64,000 nt of DNA from Methanobrevibacter sp. (GCF_030539665.1 NZ_JAUNXR010000004.1:36988-100987), one strand, 5' to 3'. Counted from the first letter of the stretch, positions 1 to 9,252 are shown. Notes: generated by a model not told the origin, from the sequence alone. A program made the numbers and translations.

Positions 1-204
1 TATTATTCCTGCCCCTCCTGCTATGAGGCCCACTCCAACATATTGCAATGCACCTGCATATATCAGAACTGACATTGCAAAGGCCCAGAGAACACCATAA
101 CCTGCATCACGAAGTAGAACACCAAAACCAATTCCCAAAAGTAGATATCCTGCCATTATTGGAATGGATGTTTTAAACGCTTCTTTAACTGCAGTTTTTC
201 TCAT
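1..204 (-). CDS. AzlC-family amino acid exporter subunit (5' part, runs off the left edge)
   Basis: Only the first 68 codons are inside the window; the ATG is at 202-204. The visible protein starts MRKTAVKEAFKTSIPIMAGY and continues with a glycine-rich membrane segment ending in IYAGALQYVGVGLIAGGAG, which resembles the N-terminal helices of AzlC, the large membrane subunit of branched-chain amino acid exporters (partner AzlD). The call rests on similarity seen by eye, and the rest of the gene and any azlD partner are outside. It faces away from the plus-strand genes and is preceded, on the same strand, by the TPR gene. Confidence 0.7.
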   Translation of the reverse strand, partial: MRKTAVKEAFKTSIPIMAGYLLLGIGFGVLLRDAGYGVLWAFAMSVLIYAGALQYVGVGLIAGGAGII

Positions 205-251
205 GATTCACCAAATAAAGGAAGTTTTTATATTGAAAAATATGAATTGAT

Positions 252-749
252 TTATTTTTTATTGCTTTCCATTATGGAATGAACGCTTTCGATGAAGCCA
301 ATTTCATCTTTCAAGTATTTGGAATCTTCCTCTGCAATTATCTGCTTGCATAATTCCATTGTTTCTTGATAGGCCTCTTCATTCTCTTGTTCAAGATATA
401 ATGTTAACTTGGCTATTATTGCCTCATCCTTCCTGTCAGTTCTGTTTTCTATCAATTCATCAAAAATAGCTATTGCATCATCATATTTTCCAATTTCGGT
501 GTAAACCTGACCCTTCTTAAGTTTTGCATCATTATTTTCAGGATCCAGGCTCAATATTTTGTCATAGCAAATCATTGATTCGTCATTGTGTCCTGTTTCA
601 AACAGTGCAACTCCCATCAAATCCCATGGCCTGATGTCGGTAGGTTCAATTTCAATGGCCTTTTCGGTTAATTTCAAGACCTTTTCAATGTCATCTTCTC
701 TAAAGTATGCGTGTTCTGCCTCTTCCATGATTTTGTCGATTTCGCTCAT
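252..749 (-). CDS. Tetratricopeptide repeat (TPR) protein
   Basis: A 165-residue acidic soluble protein. Degenerate 34-residue helical repeats cover about residues 16-120, with TPR hallmarks such as W-D-L-M-G-V-A-L-F-E-T-G-H and D-P-E-N-N-D-A at repeat ends. TPR proteins are scaffolds for protein-protein contacts, and no enzyme domain is visible, so the partner is unknown. A good ribosome binding site (AGGAGAG) sits just upstream of the ATG on the minus strand. It lies 47 bp upstream of the azlC start in the same orientation, so the two may be co-transcribed. Confidence 0.8.
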   Translation of the reverse strand: MSEIDKIMEEAEHAYFREDDIEKVLKLTEKAIEIEPTDIRPWDLMGVALFETGHNDESMICYDKILSLDPENNDAKLKKGQVYTEIGKYDDAIAIFDELIENRTDRKDEAIIAKLTLYLEQENEEAYQETMELCKQIIAEEDSKYLKDEIGFIESVHSIMESNKK

Positions 750-846
750 CTTGCTCTCTCCTTTATTTGAATATATGATTTATGATTAATATATATCGTT
801 AGTTTTATAATATTATGTATACATATTTTACATGAGATTTTAATAA

Positions 847-1233
847 ATGAATAACAAACAACTGTTGATAATCGCTGTAGCCATCATTTGTGGCTGTTGC
901 ATAATTGCAGGTGCTCTGGTTTATTCCAGTAGGATGGCTGATGCAAATGCCGCTGCAATTAACAATACTGCAAATTCAAGTGAAGAAATTAAGAATGTAA
1001 CTGAAGACGTCCAAACACAGTCTTCAGGCAGCCAATCATCATCCAACGGCAAATCCGGCGACGGCTCCTATAAGGAATGGTCTGACCAGGCAGGAGGATA
1101 CATTACAATAAATGGTTATGATGATTTGGGTAATGGGTACAAATCTTACAATTATAAGGGTTCCGATGGTGTGACCTATTATAATATCTATGATTCAAAT
1201 GGTCGTGAATGCACTGAGGAATACTACAACTAA
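847..1233 (+). CDS. Small membrane-anchored or secreted protein of unknown function
   Basis: 128 residues. A short polar start is followed by one hydrophobic segment (about residues 5-28) that serves as an uncleaved signal anchor or signal peptide, then an Asn/Ser/Gly-rich linker (about 35-75), then a C-terminal Tyr/Gly-rich region with Y-x-x-W and YNYKGSDGVTYYNIYDSNG. The composition suggests an extracellular domain on a flexible stalk. I do not recognise the family. The gene is divergent from the TPR gene across an AT-rich gap of about 100 bp. Confidence 0.65.
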   Translation: MNNKQLLIIAVAIICGCCIIAGALVYSSRMADANAAAINNTANSSEEIKNVTEDVQTQSSGSQSSSNGKSGDGSYKEWSDQAGGYITINGYDDLGNGYKSYNYKGSDGVTYYNIYDSNGRECTEEYYN

Positions 1234-1250
1234 ATAAAATAACCATCATG

Positions 1251-1300
1251 TTTATAAATAATCAAAACATATTATTTACTATCGTTAACTTATTAACGAT
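1251..1300 (+). promoter_or_regulatory. Putative L15e promoter with palindrome near the start site
   Basis: TTTATAAATA at 1251-1260 fits an archaeal TATA box. About 25 bp further is a perfect inverted repeat, ATCGTTAA-CTTA-TTAACGAT (1281-1300), followed by a T-run at 1308-1314. The palindrome could be an operator at the L15e transcription start, a 5'-leader hairpin, or the terminator of the preceding gene. If the TATA box is used, the L15e leader is about 85 nt long, which is long for an archaeon. Confidence 0.4.
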
Positions 1301-1367
1301 TAACAACTTTTTTTGGGATGAATTCCCTGGATGTGGCCATTAAGGCTGAACGAAAAGGTGTTTAAAT

Positions 1368-1928
1368 ATGTCAATGTATAAATATATTAGAGATGCATGG
1401 AAAAACCCAGATGAGTCCTACGTACGTGAACTCATGTGGCAAAGAGCTCCTAAATGGAGAAGAGAAAAAGCTGTTCAAAGAATTGACAGACCAACTAGAG
1501 TAGACAGAGCTAGAAGCTTAGGATACAGAGCTAAAAAAGGTTTTGTTTTAGTAAGAACTAGAGTAAGACGTGGTGGAAGAAGAAAATCACGTTTCAAACA
1601 TGGTCGTAGGCCTAAAAGAATGGGTGTAAACAAAATTACTCAAGCTAAATCTATTCAAAGAATAGCTGAAGAACGTGTAGCTAAAAAATATCCAAACTTA
1701 GAAGTTTTAAACTCCTACTGGGTATGGGCTGACGGTAAATATAAATATTATGAAGTAATTTTAGTTGATCCACAAAGTCCTTCCATTGTTAACGATAAAA
1801 AGATCAATTGGATCTGTTCCAACAAACACACTAACAGAGCTCTTAGAGGTTTGACTAGTGCTGGACACAAAGGACGTGGATACAAAAGCAAAGGAAAAGG
1901 TAGTGAACAAGCAAGAAGACAAGGTTAG
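1368..1928 (+). CDS. rpl15e: Large ribosomal subunit protein eL15 (L15e)
   Basis: A 186-residue, strongly basic protein of normal length for archaeal eL15, a component of the 50S subunit that contacts 23S rRNA. It opens [14 protein letters not shown] and has the family's [20 protein letters not shown] block near residues 62-82 and a glycine/lysine-rich tail ([14 protein letters not shown]). The start is set by the AAAGGTG upstream of ATG 1368. The next gene encodes an RNA-binding protein that commonly neighbours L15e in archaea. The codon choice is biased (AGA, GAA, TTA), as in highly expressed genes. Confidence 0.97.
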   Translation: MSMYKYIRDAWKNPDESYVRELMWQRAPKWRREKAVQRIDRPTRVDRARSLGYRAKKGFVLVRTRVRRGGRRKSRFKHGRRPKRMGVNKITQAKSIQRIAEERVAKKYPNLEVLNSYWVWADGKYKYYEVILVDPQSPSIVNDKKINWICSNKHTNRALRGLTSAGHKGRGYKSKGKGSEQARRQG

Positions 1929-1981
1929 TCTTCTTTCCTACATTTTTTCTTTTTTTTAAATAAACTTTTTTTCTGATTAAA

Positions 1982-2401
1982 ATGATACACAACATTCGTT
2001 TTCGTGAGTTCGTCTATGAAGATGAGGATTTGGATGAACTTAAACAGGCAATACTTAATATCTTTCCCGATGCTGAAATAGAGGTTGAAGAAGCTGAAGG
2101 AATGACTGAAAATAAAATTCTGATTTTATCTGGCGTTATTGATAAAAAAAGACAGACCAAAGAATTTTTCAACAAGCTATTGGAACTTGATGATGAGATT
2201 TTGGACAAGCTTGTGGATGATCTTGACAGAAAGGTTGATGAGAATGGTAACCTTTTCTTAAGACTTTCAAAGGAAGATGCTGTTGATGAGAAGATGACCA
2301 TTGTGGATTCTGGAGATTCAATTCACTTAAAAATCAAAATCGCCGCATATCCTGCAAAGAAGGATGTGGCCATTAAAAAGTTAAAAGAAGCTATTGAATA
2401 A
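1982..2401 (+). CDS. RNA-binding protein of the archaeal exosome-linked family (COG1325 type)
   Basis: 139 residues, very acidic. The start MIHNIRFREFVYEDED and the C-terminal IHLKIKIAAYPAKKDVAIKKL match the archaeal RNA-binding family annotated as a predicted exosome subunit, which typically follows rpl15e. The gene begins 53 bp after the L15e stop, so the two are probably one transcript joining ribosome production with RNA processing. The exosome link comes from comparative genomics of the family, not from this sequence. Confidence 0.8.
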   Translation: MIHNIRFREFVYEDEDLDELKQAILNIFPDAEIEVEEAEGMTENKILILSGVIDKKRQTKEFFNKLLELDDEILDKLVDDLDRKVDENGNLFLRLSKEDAVDEKMTIVDSGDSIHLKIKIAAYPAKKDVAIKKLKEAIE

Positions 2402-3128
2402 TTTTATTCTATTTTTTCTATCTTTTTGTTTATTTTCAGATTTTTTCAAATAATCTTTACAATATTCTTGTTATATTTCTATTTTTTCTATCTTTATTCA
2501 TTTTAAACGATTTATCTATTTTTTTTGGTTTGACTAAATTAATTTCATTTTTTTTAGGAATGCTTAAAATTTATTTAATTTTTTCCACCAATAAAACGAA
2601 TTTGTTTAATAAGTTCAATGAAATTTAATAATTTCTGACTTTTATCAACTTTTTTTTAATAATTTTGAATAATCTTCAGAAAATGTCTATTTTAACTAAA
2701 TAAACCCAATTCAAACTTATTTTTGTTATTGGGGTAATATTTATATAGTTAATTAGATATATAAAGGTATAGATTGGTATTTTAAATTATGTTTATTATA
2801 TTGATCTGTTTTTTTATATATTTCCCAGCTCGAATATAAGTCACTGTCAAAAATTAGTGTGTTTACAAGTTGCAATTTTATGGGCTATGTTTCTTGATAA
2901 ATTCATGCGTTTTTTGTTTTAGCATAGCTAATCGAATCACAAATTTTTGATTTAAACAATATTCAAAAATAAAGATTGGAAATCTATTCTAATTTTGTCC
3001 AAAATTTTTTTATAAATTTCTAATCGCCCAAAATTTTTGAATGAACCAAATTTAGAAACTGTCTTTGACCTTAAACGGTTAGGAACAACCCGATATTTTA
3101 ATCAAAAGTTAAAATAGGAGGTTGGAAA
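2402..3128. other. AT-rich 727-bp intergenic region with the putative mgtA promoter
   Basis: No credible reading frame was found. The first third is T-rich and includes the likely end of the L15e transcript. TATAAA at 3011-3016 is the best promoter match before mgtA and would give a leader of about 90 nt. That leader contains CGGTT-aggaac-AACC(C)G, a short possible hairpin (about 3075-3091), and the AGGAGGT ribosome binding site at 3116-3122. I see no recognisable magnesium riboswitch. Confidence 0.35.
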
Positions 3129-5891
3129 ATGAAATTAATGAAAAAAGAGGTTCAAACAAAAAAATCAAGCGAAAATGTTACAAGAAGGATGAGAGAAGAT
3201 GAAAAAATTAATTATGCTGCAACTCACGACGTTGGTGAGGTTCTTTCCAATTTAAACTCGGATTTAAACGGATTAGATACATTTGGAGTAGATGATAGTA
3301 GAGACAAATACGGCGACAATAAAATTTCCTATGGTGAGGAACAGTCCCTGATTAGCAAGATCGCCGATGCATTCATTAATCCGTTTACTTTAGTACTATT
3401 ATTTTTAGCAGGAGTATCTGCATTAACAGACATGGTATTCCCATTTTTTGAACTGTTTGGAAATACCGTAGGTGATTTTGACTGTTTAACAGTAGTCATT
3501 ATTGTTGTCATGGTATGCATCTCAGGTGGATTGCGTTTTATTCAAGAACAGAGAAGCGGAAATGCCACAGAAAAGCTATTGTCAATGATAACAACAATCT
3601 GTGATGTAATACGTAATGGAAAACAGGAAGAAATTGATCTTGATGATGTGGTAGTCGGAGATATTGTCAAATTGTCTGTAGGGGACATCATACCTGCAGA
3701 CATGAGGATTTTGGAAGCTAAAGACTTATTTATCAGCCAATCATCTCTTACAGGGGAAAGCGAACCAATCGAAAAGGTAGCTACTGTTGACACCAAGCAC
3801 GATGCGATAACAGAATACAACAACATTGCTTTTATGGGGAGCAATGTAATTTCAGGATCAGCTTATGGTGTTGTTGTGGCTGTAGGTGACAATACCCTAT
3901 TCGGTAGCATGGCTGCTGAAGTAGGAAAGGAACATGTTGAAACAAGCTTTACAAAAGGAATAAACTCAGTGTCATGGGTTCTAATAAGATTCATGCTGAT
4001 CATGGTCCCTGTTGTATTCTTCATAAACGGATTCACTAAAGGAGACTGGCTCCAGGCATTCTTGTTTGCAATTTCCATTGCAGTGGGTTTGACTCCTGAA
4101 ATGCTTCCGATGATAGTTACAACCTGCCTTGCAAAAGGTGCAGTTGCAATGAGTAAAAAGAAAACTATCATTAAAAATTTAAACTCAATTCAAAACTTCG
4201 GAGCTATCGACGTTTTATGTACAGATAAAACAGGCACATTGACTCAGGACAAGGTAATTCTGGAATATCATTTGGATGTTATGGGAAATGATGATGACCG
4301 CGTACTAAGGCACGCTTATCTAAACAGCTATTTCCAAACAGGTTATAAAAATCTAATGGATAAGGCCATCATTGAAAAAACAGAAGAACAAGAAAATGAA
4401 AATCCAAAATTGCTAGATTTATCAGAAGCATATGTTAAAGTAGATGAAATTCCATTTGATTTTACACGTAGGAGATTGTCCACTGTAGTTAAGGACAAAA
4501 ACGGCAAAACACAAATGGTTACAAAAGGTGCTGTTGAAGAGATGCTAGATATCTGTTCATCAGTTGAATATAATGGTAAAGTTGAAAAATTAACCGAAGA
4601 TTTAAAAGAAAAAGTGTACAATCAAGTTAACAAACTCTCTGAAGAAGGATTCAGGGTAATTGCACTTGCACAAAAGAACAATCCGTCTCCTGTAGGGGAA
4701 TTTTCTGTTGATGATGAATGTGACATGATTCTAATGGGATATCTGGCTTTCTTAGATCCTCCTAAAGAATCAACAGAGGAAGCTATCAAAGCCTTAAAAG
4801 AATATGGCGTAGTTACCAAAATCCTAACAGGAGACAATGAAAAGGTTACAAGGACTATCTGTAAAAAAGTAGGTATGGAAGTCCGCAACATGGTTGTCGG
4901 AAGTGAGATTGATGCTTTGACTGATGAGGAATTGGCTGAAATAGCTCAGGAAACTGATGTATTTGCTAAATTAACTCCTGATCAAAAATCAAGGGTTGTA
5001 ACTGTTTTAAGAGAAGCAGGACATGTTGTCGGATACATGGGTGATGGAATAAATGATGCAACAGCAATGAAGGCATCAGACATTGGAATTTCTGTAGATA
5101 CTGCAGTGGATGTTGCAAAGGAATCCGCTGACGTTATCTTGCTTGAAAAGGACTTGATGGTTTTGGAAGAAGGAATCATCGAAGGACGTAAAACATATGC
5201 AAACATGATTAAGTACATCAAAATGACTGCGTCCTCAAACTTCGGAAACATGTTTTCCGTATTGGCCGCATCTGCACTGCTTCCATTTTTACCAATGTTA
5301 AGCATTCAAATCATTTTATTGAACTTAATCTACGACTTGTCATGTACTGCAATGCCATGGGACAATGTTGATAAAGAGTTCCTACAAATCCCTAGAAAAT
5401 GGAATGCATCATCAATTGGCAAATTCATGATTTGGATTGGCCCTACAAGTTCGATATTTGACTTTACAACCTACATTTTCATGTATTTTGTATTCTGTCC
5501 GATATTCGTATCAAACGGTATTCTCTTTACAGATCTCCCAGCACATTTCTCAGGTGCAGAACTGGCCAGGGTATCAGCATTATACATTGCAATGTTCCAG
5601 GCAGGATGGTTTGTTGAATCAATGTGGAGTCAAACATTTGTTATCCATATGTTACGTACACCAAAACTTCCATTTATACAAAGTAGAGCATCCTTGCCGG
5701 TTACAGTATTGACATTTACCGGAATTATTGCATTGACACTCATTCCATTCACTCCATTTGGAGTAGCTTTAGGAATGACTGCATTGCCAATGTCTTACTT
5801 CATTTACCTGATACCATGTATATTGCTGTACATGCTGCTAGCTACAAGCTTGAAGAAGGCATTCATACGCCATTACGGAGAACTATTATAG
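3129..5891 (+). CDS. mgtA: Magnesium-importing P-type ATPase (P3B type)
   Basis: 920 residues, the usual length for MgtA/MgtB. It imports Mg2+ across the cytoplasmic membrane using ATP. Visible landmarks are the actuator loop LTGESEP (near residue 208), the phosphorylation motif DKTGTLT with the aspartate at about residue 366, and the hinge [11 protein letters not shown] near 638, followed by six C-terminal membrane helices ending in [13 protein letters not shown]. The [16 protein letters not shown] segment in helix 4 is characteristic of the Mg2+ branch. A strong AGGAGGT precedes the ATG. It is followed 12 bp later by a small membrane protein that may be a subunit. Confidence 0.95.
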   Translation: MKLMKKEVQTKKSSENVTRRMREDEKINYAATHDVGEVLSNLNSDLNGLDTFGVDDSRDKYGDNKISYGEEQSLISKIADAFINPFTLVLLFLAGVSALTDMVFPFFELFGNTVGDFDCLTVVIIVVMVCISGGLRFIQEQRSGNATEKLLSMITTICDVIRNGKQEEIDLDDVVVGDIVKLSVGDIIPADMRILEAKDLFISQSSLTGESEPIEKVATVDTKHDAITEYNNIAFMGSNVISGSAYGVVVAVGDNTLFGSMAAEVGKEHVETSFTKGINSVSWVLIRFMLIMVPVVFFINGFTKGDWLQAFLFAISIAVGLTPEMLPMIVTTCLAKGAVAMSKKKTIIKNLNSIQNFGAIDVLCTDKTGTLTQDKVILEYHLDVMGNDDDRVLRHAYLNSYFQTGYKNLMDKAIIEKTEEQENENPKLLDLSEAYVKVDEIPFDFTRRRLSTVVKDKNGKTQMVTKGAVEEMLDICSSVEYNGKVEKLTEDLKEKVYNQVNKLSEEGFRVIALAQKNNPSPVGEFSVDDECDMILMGYLAFLDPPKESTEEAIKALKEYGVVTKILTGDNEKVTRTICKKVGMEVRNMVVGSEIDALTDEELAEIAQETDVFAKLTPDQKSRVVTVLREAGHVVGYMGDGINDATAMKASDIGISVDTAVDVAKESADVILLEKDLMVLEEGIIEGRKTYANMIKYIKMTASSNFGNMFSVLAASALLPFLPMLSIQIILLNLIYDLSCTAMPWDNVDKEFLQIPRKWNASSIGKFMIWIGPTSSIFDFTTYIFMYFVFCPIFVSNGILFTDLPAHFSGAELARVSALYIAMFQAGWFVESMWSQTFVIHMLRTPKLPFIQSRASLPVTVLTFTGIIALTLIPFTPFGVALGMTALPMSYFIYLIPCILLYMLLATSLKKAFIRHYGELL

Positions 5892-5903
5892 GGAGGTAAT
5901 AAA

Positions 5904-6071
5904 ATGGAATGGAATAGTATTTGGTTAAGCCTTTTTGGAACAACAGATTATTTAGGATTTAACATGGGATTCTGGGTCTCCTTAGTTGTTGTTGCATTGG
6001 TGGTCGTTATAATGAACGTAGTATTCTGGAACATGAAACCTTATAGTGAAACACAGTCAAAAGAAAATTAA
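5904..6071 (+). CDS. 55-residue single-pass membrane protein paired with MgtA
   Basis: A small frame that starts at ATG 5904 behind GGGAGGT and ends TAA at 6069-6071. The protein begins MEWNSIWLSLFGTTDYLGFN, has one strong hydrophobic helix (WVSLVVVALVVVIMNVVFW) and ends in a short polar tail. Its position 12 bp after mgtA, the good ribosome binding site and the terminator right after it argue that it is real and co-expressed. Small membrane proteins tune other cation pumps (KdpF, MgtR), and such a role here is inference. Confidence 0.75.
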   Translation: MEWNSIWLSLFGTTDYLGFNMGFWVSLVVVALVVVIMNVVFWNMKPYSETQSKEN

Positions 6072-6280
6072 AAATGGTTTTTATCAACCATTTTTCCTCC
6101 ATTTTTTTTATTTTTCCCTATTTTCATACCAATAAAAAATGTTTTGAGAGGAAGATAAATGATGTTGTCCTCCCTTTCGATATTTTGGGTTGTATTGGAT
6201 ATGATTATTCCATATTCTGATTTGTAGTTGCTTATGGCTTTTGATATCTGTTTTTTACTTTTTTTACTAATGAAAGACAT
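6068..6280 (-). pseudogene. Probable remnant of a DUF4143-type ATPase (C-terminal piece)
   Basis: A 70-codon frame. Its middle part, KSEYGIIISNTT followed by IIYLPLKTFF, resembles the last strand and helix of the archaeal DUF4143 AAA-type ATPases ('FGIVIS...VYIPLKIF'). The ATPase core is absent, so this looks like a deletion remnant. A Shine-Dalgarno-like GAGGT precedes the ATG, so a short product could still be made. The 3' end overlaps the terminator of the mgtA unit on the other strand. Confidence 0.4.
6070..6095 (+). terminator. Hairpin terminator after mgtA and the small protein
   Basis: AAAAATGGTT (6070-6079) pairs perfectly with AACCATTTTT (6086-6095) across a six-base loop, with further T-runs downstream. 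It directly follows the stop codon of the 55-residue gene. The symmetrical A and T runs would let it work for both strands. Confidence 0.7.
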
Positions 6281-6282
6281 TC

Positions 6283-6339
6283 TCGTTTACCTCACACTTT
6301 TTTTATTTGCTGTTTTTATAATGAAAGTGATGTAAACGA
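6283..6339. repeat. Imperfect inverted repeat upstream of the DUF4143 remnant
   Basis: TCGTTTACCTCACACTTT (6283-6300) is nearly the reverse complement of GAAAGTGATGTAAACGA (6323-6339), separated by 22 bp. The left arm includes the ribosome binding site of the remnant. It could be an operator, an RNA stem or the edge of a deleted element. The remaining sequence from 6340 to 6615 shows nothing I can name. Confidence 0.5.
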
Positions 6340-6615
6340 CAGTAGATATTAATGTTGTTTTACTCTACACTTTTTTCATATACTTTTGCAATATTTTTTT
6401 TAGTAAACCTCTTATTTTTGAAACAATATGATGGTTTACCCAATATTTTTTTATAAATATCATTTTAGAAAATATTATTAATGAATATTTTTCATAAAAT
6501 TGTTCTAGTTTTTGGCAAATTAATGTTTAGTTATATGCAAGAGTTAGATTTTTTCCAATAATATTCAAATAGCGAAAATATTGGAATTTTCACTAATATT
6601 TTTGAAAGAGCCATT

Positions 6616-6678
6616 GTTGTATCTCGCAACATTTATATATTTCTTTTTTCTAATATTTTAATTGTTGACAAATGCAAC
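6616..6678 (+). promoter_or_regulatory. MFS exporter promoter: TATA box between two operator-like sites
   Basis: GTTG-N7-CAACATTTAT occurs twice, at 6616-6636 and 6664-6684, each with a dyad core GTTG-N7-CAAC (6616-6630 and 6664-6678). The first lies immediately upstream of TTTATATAT (6632-6640); the second falls where transcription should start, about 25 bp after that TATA box. Sites on both sides of a TATA box are a typical arrangement for an archaeal repressor blocking TBP/TFB and the start site. A drug-responsive MarR- or TetR-like factor is plausible, but none is encoded next to it. Confidence 0.6.
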
Positions 6679-6765
6679 ATTTATGAAATAATGTATATGA
6701 AGAAATTTGTATTTGGAAGACTTAAATCAAAAAATAAAAGAAAATATTTAAGAATGGTTGGTATA

Positions 6766-7941
6766 ATGAGAGATAAATTGAGTATTATTATTTTTTTATT
6801 AGCTTTTGGTACATTTGGTATTTTAACTACTGAAATGGGTTTTGTAGGAATATTGCAATTAGTTGCAACAAAATTCAATGTATCTGTAGGTCAGGCTAGT
6901 CTTTTTGTAAGCTTATTTGCATTGGGAGTAGCTATTGCAGGAATTATAATGCCATTAATCTTTTCTAAATTTAATTATAAAAAATCTCTGCTTTTGGTTT
7001 TGTTAATTTTTGTTATTTCCAATATTTTATCAATATTTGTAACAGATTTTAATTTAGCTTTAATAATTAGGGTTATTCCTGCTTTTTTTCATCCGATATT
7101 TTGTTCATTTGCACTTACTTTGGCTGCTGATTTAGTTAATCCTGATGAATCATTAAAAGCAGTTTCAAGAGTAATAATGGGTGTTTCTGCAGGAATGGTT
7201 CTAGGAGTGCCTATTATTAACTTTTTAGCATTTAATGGATCTTATCAAATTGCAATGTTGTTTATGGCTATAATTAATGCAATATCATTTATAGGATTGC
7301 TTATTTTCATGCCATCTATAGAACCAAAAGAATCAATTTCTTATGGTGATCAGGTATCTGTAATTAAAAAACCAGTATTTTTATTATCTATTTTAGGAGT
7401 AGTATTTTTAACTGCAGGTCTTTATAGTGTTTATAGTTTTATTTCCGTTTATTTAAGCGATGTAAGTCATATTGTTGGATTTGTTTTAACATTTGCACTA
7501 TTTTTATATGGCCTTACAAGCATTATTGGAAATTATATTGGTGGTCATTTGCTATCTTTCAAACCAATTAAAACAGTTTTTGCATTTCCTTTTGTATTAT
7601 CTGCAATTTATCTATTGATTTTTGGATTTAATCAATTCGTTGTAGTTATGTTAATAATTATAGCAATTTGGGGAGTTATTGCAGGACTTGGGAATAATAT
7701 CCAACAGTATTGGATTGTATCATCAGCACCTGAAGCACCGGAATTTGCAAATGGAATATTTTTATCAAGCGGAAATGTAGGTATAACTATAGGGACTGGA
7801 TTAAGTAGTATGTTAATTGCAGGTATTGGAATTGATTATATATTATTTGGAGGTATTTTTTGGTTAATATTGGCACTTATAAGTGTGGTGATTAGAAATA
7901 TTTTCAATAAAAGGTTACATAATACAAATCAATCCTACTAA
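6766..7941 (+). CDS. Major facilitator superfamily exporter (drug/arabinose efflux type)
   Basis: About 391 residues from ATG 6766, with 12 predicted membrane helices. The start MRDKLSIIIFLLAFGTFGIL followed by TTEMGFVGILQLVATKFNVS is characteristic of the DHA1-like exporters (AraJ/YdhP group), which pump small organic molecules out using the proton gradient. I prefer ATG 6766 because the frame's earlier ATG at 6691 adds a 25-residue basic stretch not expected in the family; neither has a clear ribosome binding site. The gene stands alone, is strongly AT-rich and is probably repressor-controlled (sites at 6616-6678). Confidence 0.85.
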   Translation: MRDKLSIIIFLLAFGTFGILTTEMGFVGILQLVATKFNVSVGQASLFVSLFALGVAIAGIIMPLIFSKFNYKKSLLLVLLIFVISNILSIFVTDFNLALIIRVIPAFFHPIFCSFALTLAADLVNPDESLKAVSRVIMGVSAGMVLGVPIINFLAFNGSYQIAMLFMAIINAISFIGLLIFMPSIEPKESISYGDQVSVIKKPVFLLSILGVVFLTAGLYSVYSFISVYLSDVSHIVGFVLTFALFLYGLTSIIGNYIGGHLLSFKPIKTVFAFPFVLSAIYLLIFGFNQFVVVMLIIIAIWGVIAGLGNNIQQYWIVSSAPEAPEFANGIFLSSGNVGITIGTGLSSMLIAGIGIDYILFGGIFWLILALISVVIRNIFNKRLHNTNQSY

Positions 7942-7967
7942 ATTTTACCAATTTTAAATACAAGACC

Positions 7968-8336
7968 TTTAAATACTACATTGGATTAATAATAATTAAA
8001 AATTTTTAAGGAGATGAAATTATGAAAGGTGGAGTTTTCTACGGTAAAGGTATTAGAGAGTTAAAATAGGAAGAACCAGATTTATACACACTTGCAGAAT
8101 CAATCAGCAATGTTTGTTATAACGGTCAAGTTCTTGACTACAAAACACAAAAATTAATAGCCATTGGAATTGAAGCTTCCAAATCAGATGCAAGAGTTAT
8201 TAAACAACAAATGATCAGTACCATGCAAGAGTTAGGTGCTACAAAAGAAGAAATAATGGATGTTTTAAGATTAGTTCTCATCACATCTGGAATGCCTGCT
8301 TTCAATAAAGCATTTAAAATCTTTAATAGCATCTAA
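7968..8336 (+). repeat. Duplicated segment, copy A (broken copy)
   Basis: From TTTAAATACTACATTGG onward the sequence is almost identical to 12497-12866, including the leader, the AAGGAG ribosome binding site and the whole coding region. The two copies are direct repeats about 4.5 kb apart. They enclose the four-gene redox/transport operon at 8635-12425. Confidence 0.9.
8022..8336 (+). pseudogene. CMD-like protein gene interrupted by an amber codon
   Basis: Same product as the intact gene at 12552-12866 (104 residues), but codon 16 reads TAG where the other copy has GAG. After the stop the frame stays open and nearly identical to the end. No good restart codon or ribosome binding site follows the TAG, so the product is probably lost. 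The further amino acid changes (Ala to Val, Val to Leu, Val to Phe, Leu to Phe) suggest drift after the stop arose. A sequencing error at one base cannot be excluded. Confidence 0.8.
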
Positions 8337-8580
8337 ATATTATTACTTTTTTTTATTTGGGGGTGTTCGCTAGATGTGGGTTTTGAATTTTGGTGCGAAA
8401 ATTTTTTTGATTAATTTTTAGTTATTTTTCCATATTTCTTTTTTGTAATTTTGATTTTGTATTTTTTTTTGTTTTGTTATTTATATTTTTAGTGGTTTTT
8501 ATGTGGTTAAATTATATATTTATTGTATAAATGTTATATTGGGTATAAGTTGTGATGTAATGAATTTTTATTAATATTTT

Positions 8581-8614
8581 AAGTATCTATTTGATACTTG
8601 TCATTTTATATATA
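8581..8614 (+). promoter_or_regulatory. Operon promoter with a perfect palindromic operator next to the TATA box
   Basis: AAGTATC-TATTT-GATACTT (8581-8599) is a perfect 7-5-7 dyad, directly upstream of TTTATATATA (8605-8614) in the position of the TFB recognition element. The ATG of the first gene is at 8635, about 25 bp after the TATA centre, so the transcript is probably leaderless. The layout suggests control by a dimeric winged-helix regulator. The rest of 8337-8580 is AT-rich and holds nothing I can name. Confidence 0.6.
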
Positions 8615-8634
8615 TGATTTTATGAAATATTAAT

Positions 8635-9252
8635 ATGGATTTGCAAACATGTTTGAAATTATTGAGAGAAATAAAAGATGTGGCTTTTGCAACTGTTGAT
8701 GAAAATAATCATCCTCAGGTTAGAATAATTGATGTAATGAATGTTGAAGATGATAAAATCTATTTTTTAACTGCCCAAGGTAAAGATTTTTACAATCAGC
8801 TAATCAATACCAAAAAGGTTGCAATTGTTGGTCTTACTAAAGATTATGAGTCAATCCGTGTTAATGGTAATGTTCATCTTTTAGATAATCAAAAAGAAGA
8901 AATAGATAAGATTTTTGAATTAAATCCTTCAATGAATGATGTTTATCCAGGTAACTCAAGGTATATTCTTCAAGCATTTTGTGTTTATGAGGGAGAAGTG
9001 GAATACTTCAATTTGGTTAAAGAACCTATTTTTAGAGAAAGCTTTTCGTTAAACAATTACAAAATAGCTGAAAAAGGATTTTTAATAACTGATGAGTGTT
9101 TAAAGTGCGGATTATGTTATAAGAATTGCCCTCAAAAAGCAATCAAAGATAATCCATATAAAATCCAACAAGAACATTGTCTCCATTGTGGATTATGTTA
9201 TTTTAACTGTCCAAATGAAGCTATTATGAGGATAGAAAATGATAATAACTGA
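8635..9252 (+). CDS. FMN-binding split-barrel protein fused to a 2x[4Fe-4S] ferredoxin
   Basis: 205 residues. About residues 1-135 form a pyridoxamine-phosphate-oxidase-like flavin barrel (ATVDENNHPQVRIIDVMNVE, then KVAIVGLTKDYESIRVNGNV). Residues 150-200 hold two ferredoxin motifs, CLKCGLCYKNC and CLHCGLCYFNC, each followed by a distant Cys-Pro. This pairing passes electrons between iron-sulfur clusters and bound flavin, probably in a reductase for small molecules; the substrate is unknown. It is the first gene of a tight operon and overlaps the next gene by 14 bp. Confidence 0.85.
   Translation: MDLQTCLKLLREIKDVAFATVDENNHPQVRIIDVMNVEDDKIYFLTAQGKDFYNQLINTKKVAIVGLTKDYESIRVNGNVHLLDNQKEEIDKIFELNPSMNDVYPGNSRYILQAFCVYEGEVEYFNLVKEPIFRESFSLNNYKIAEKGFLITDECLKCGLCYKNCPQKAIKDNPYKIQQEHCLHCGLCYFNCPNEAIMRIENDNN

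Noticed and set aside
3017..3128. Magnesium riboswitch (M-box or mgtA leader) before mgtA.
   Set aside because: The leader is AT-rich with only a short possible stem, and no M-box features are visible.
8022..8336. Reading the in-frame TAG as pyrrolysine or another recoded residue.
   Set aside because: The duplicate copy has GAG (Glu) at the same codon, the family shows no need for a special residue there, and Methanobrevibacter-like genomes are not known for pyrrolysine use. A nonsense mutation is simpler.
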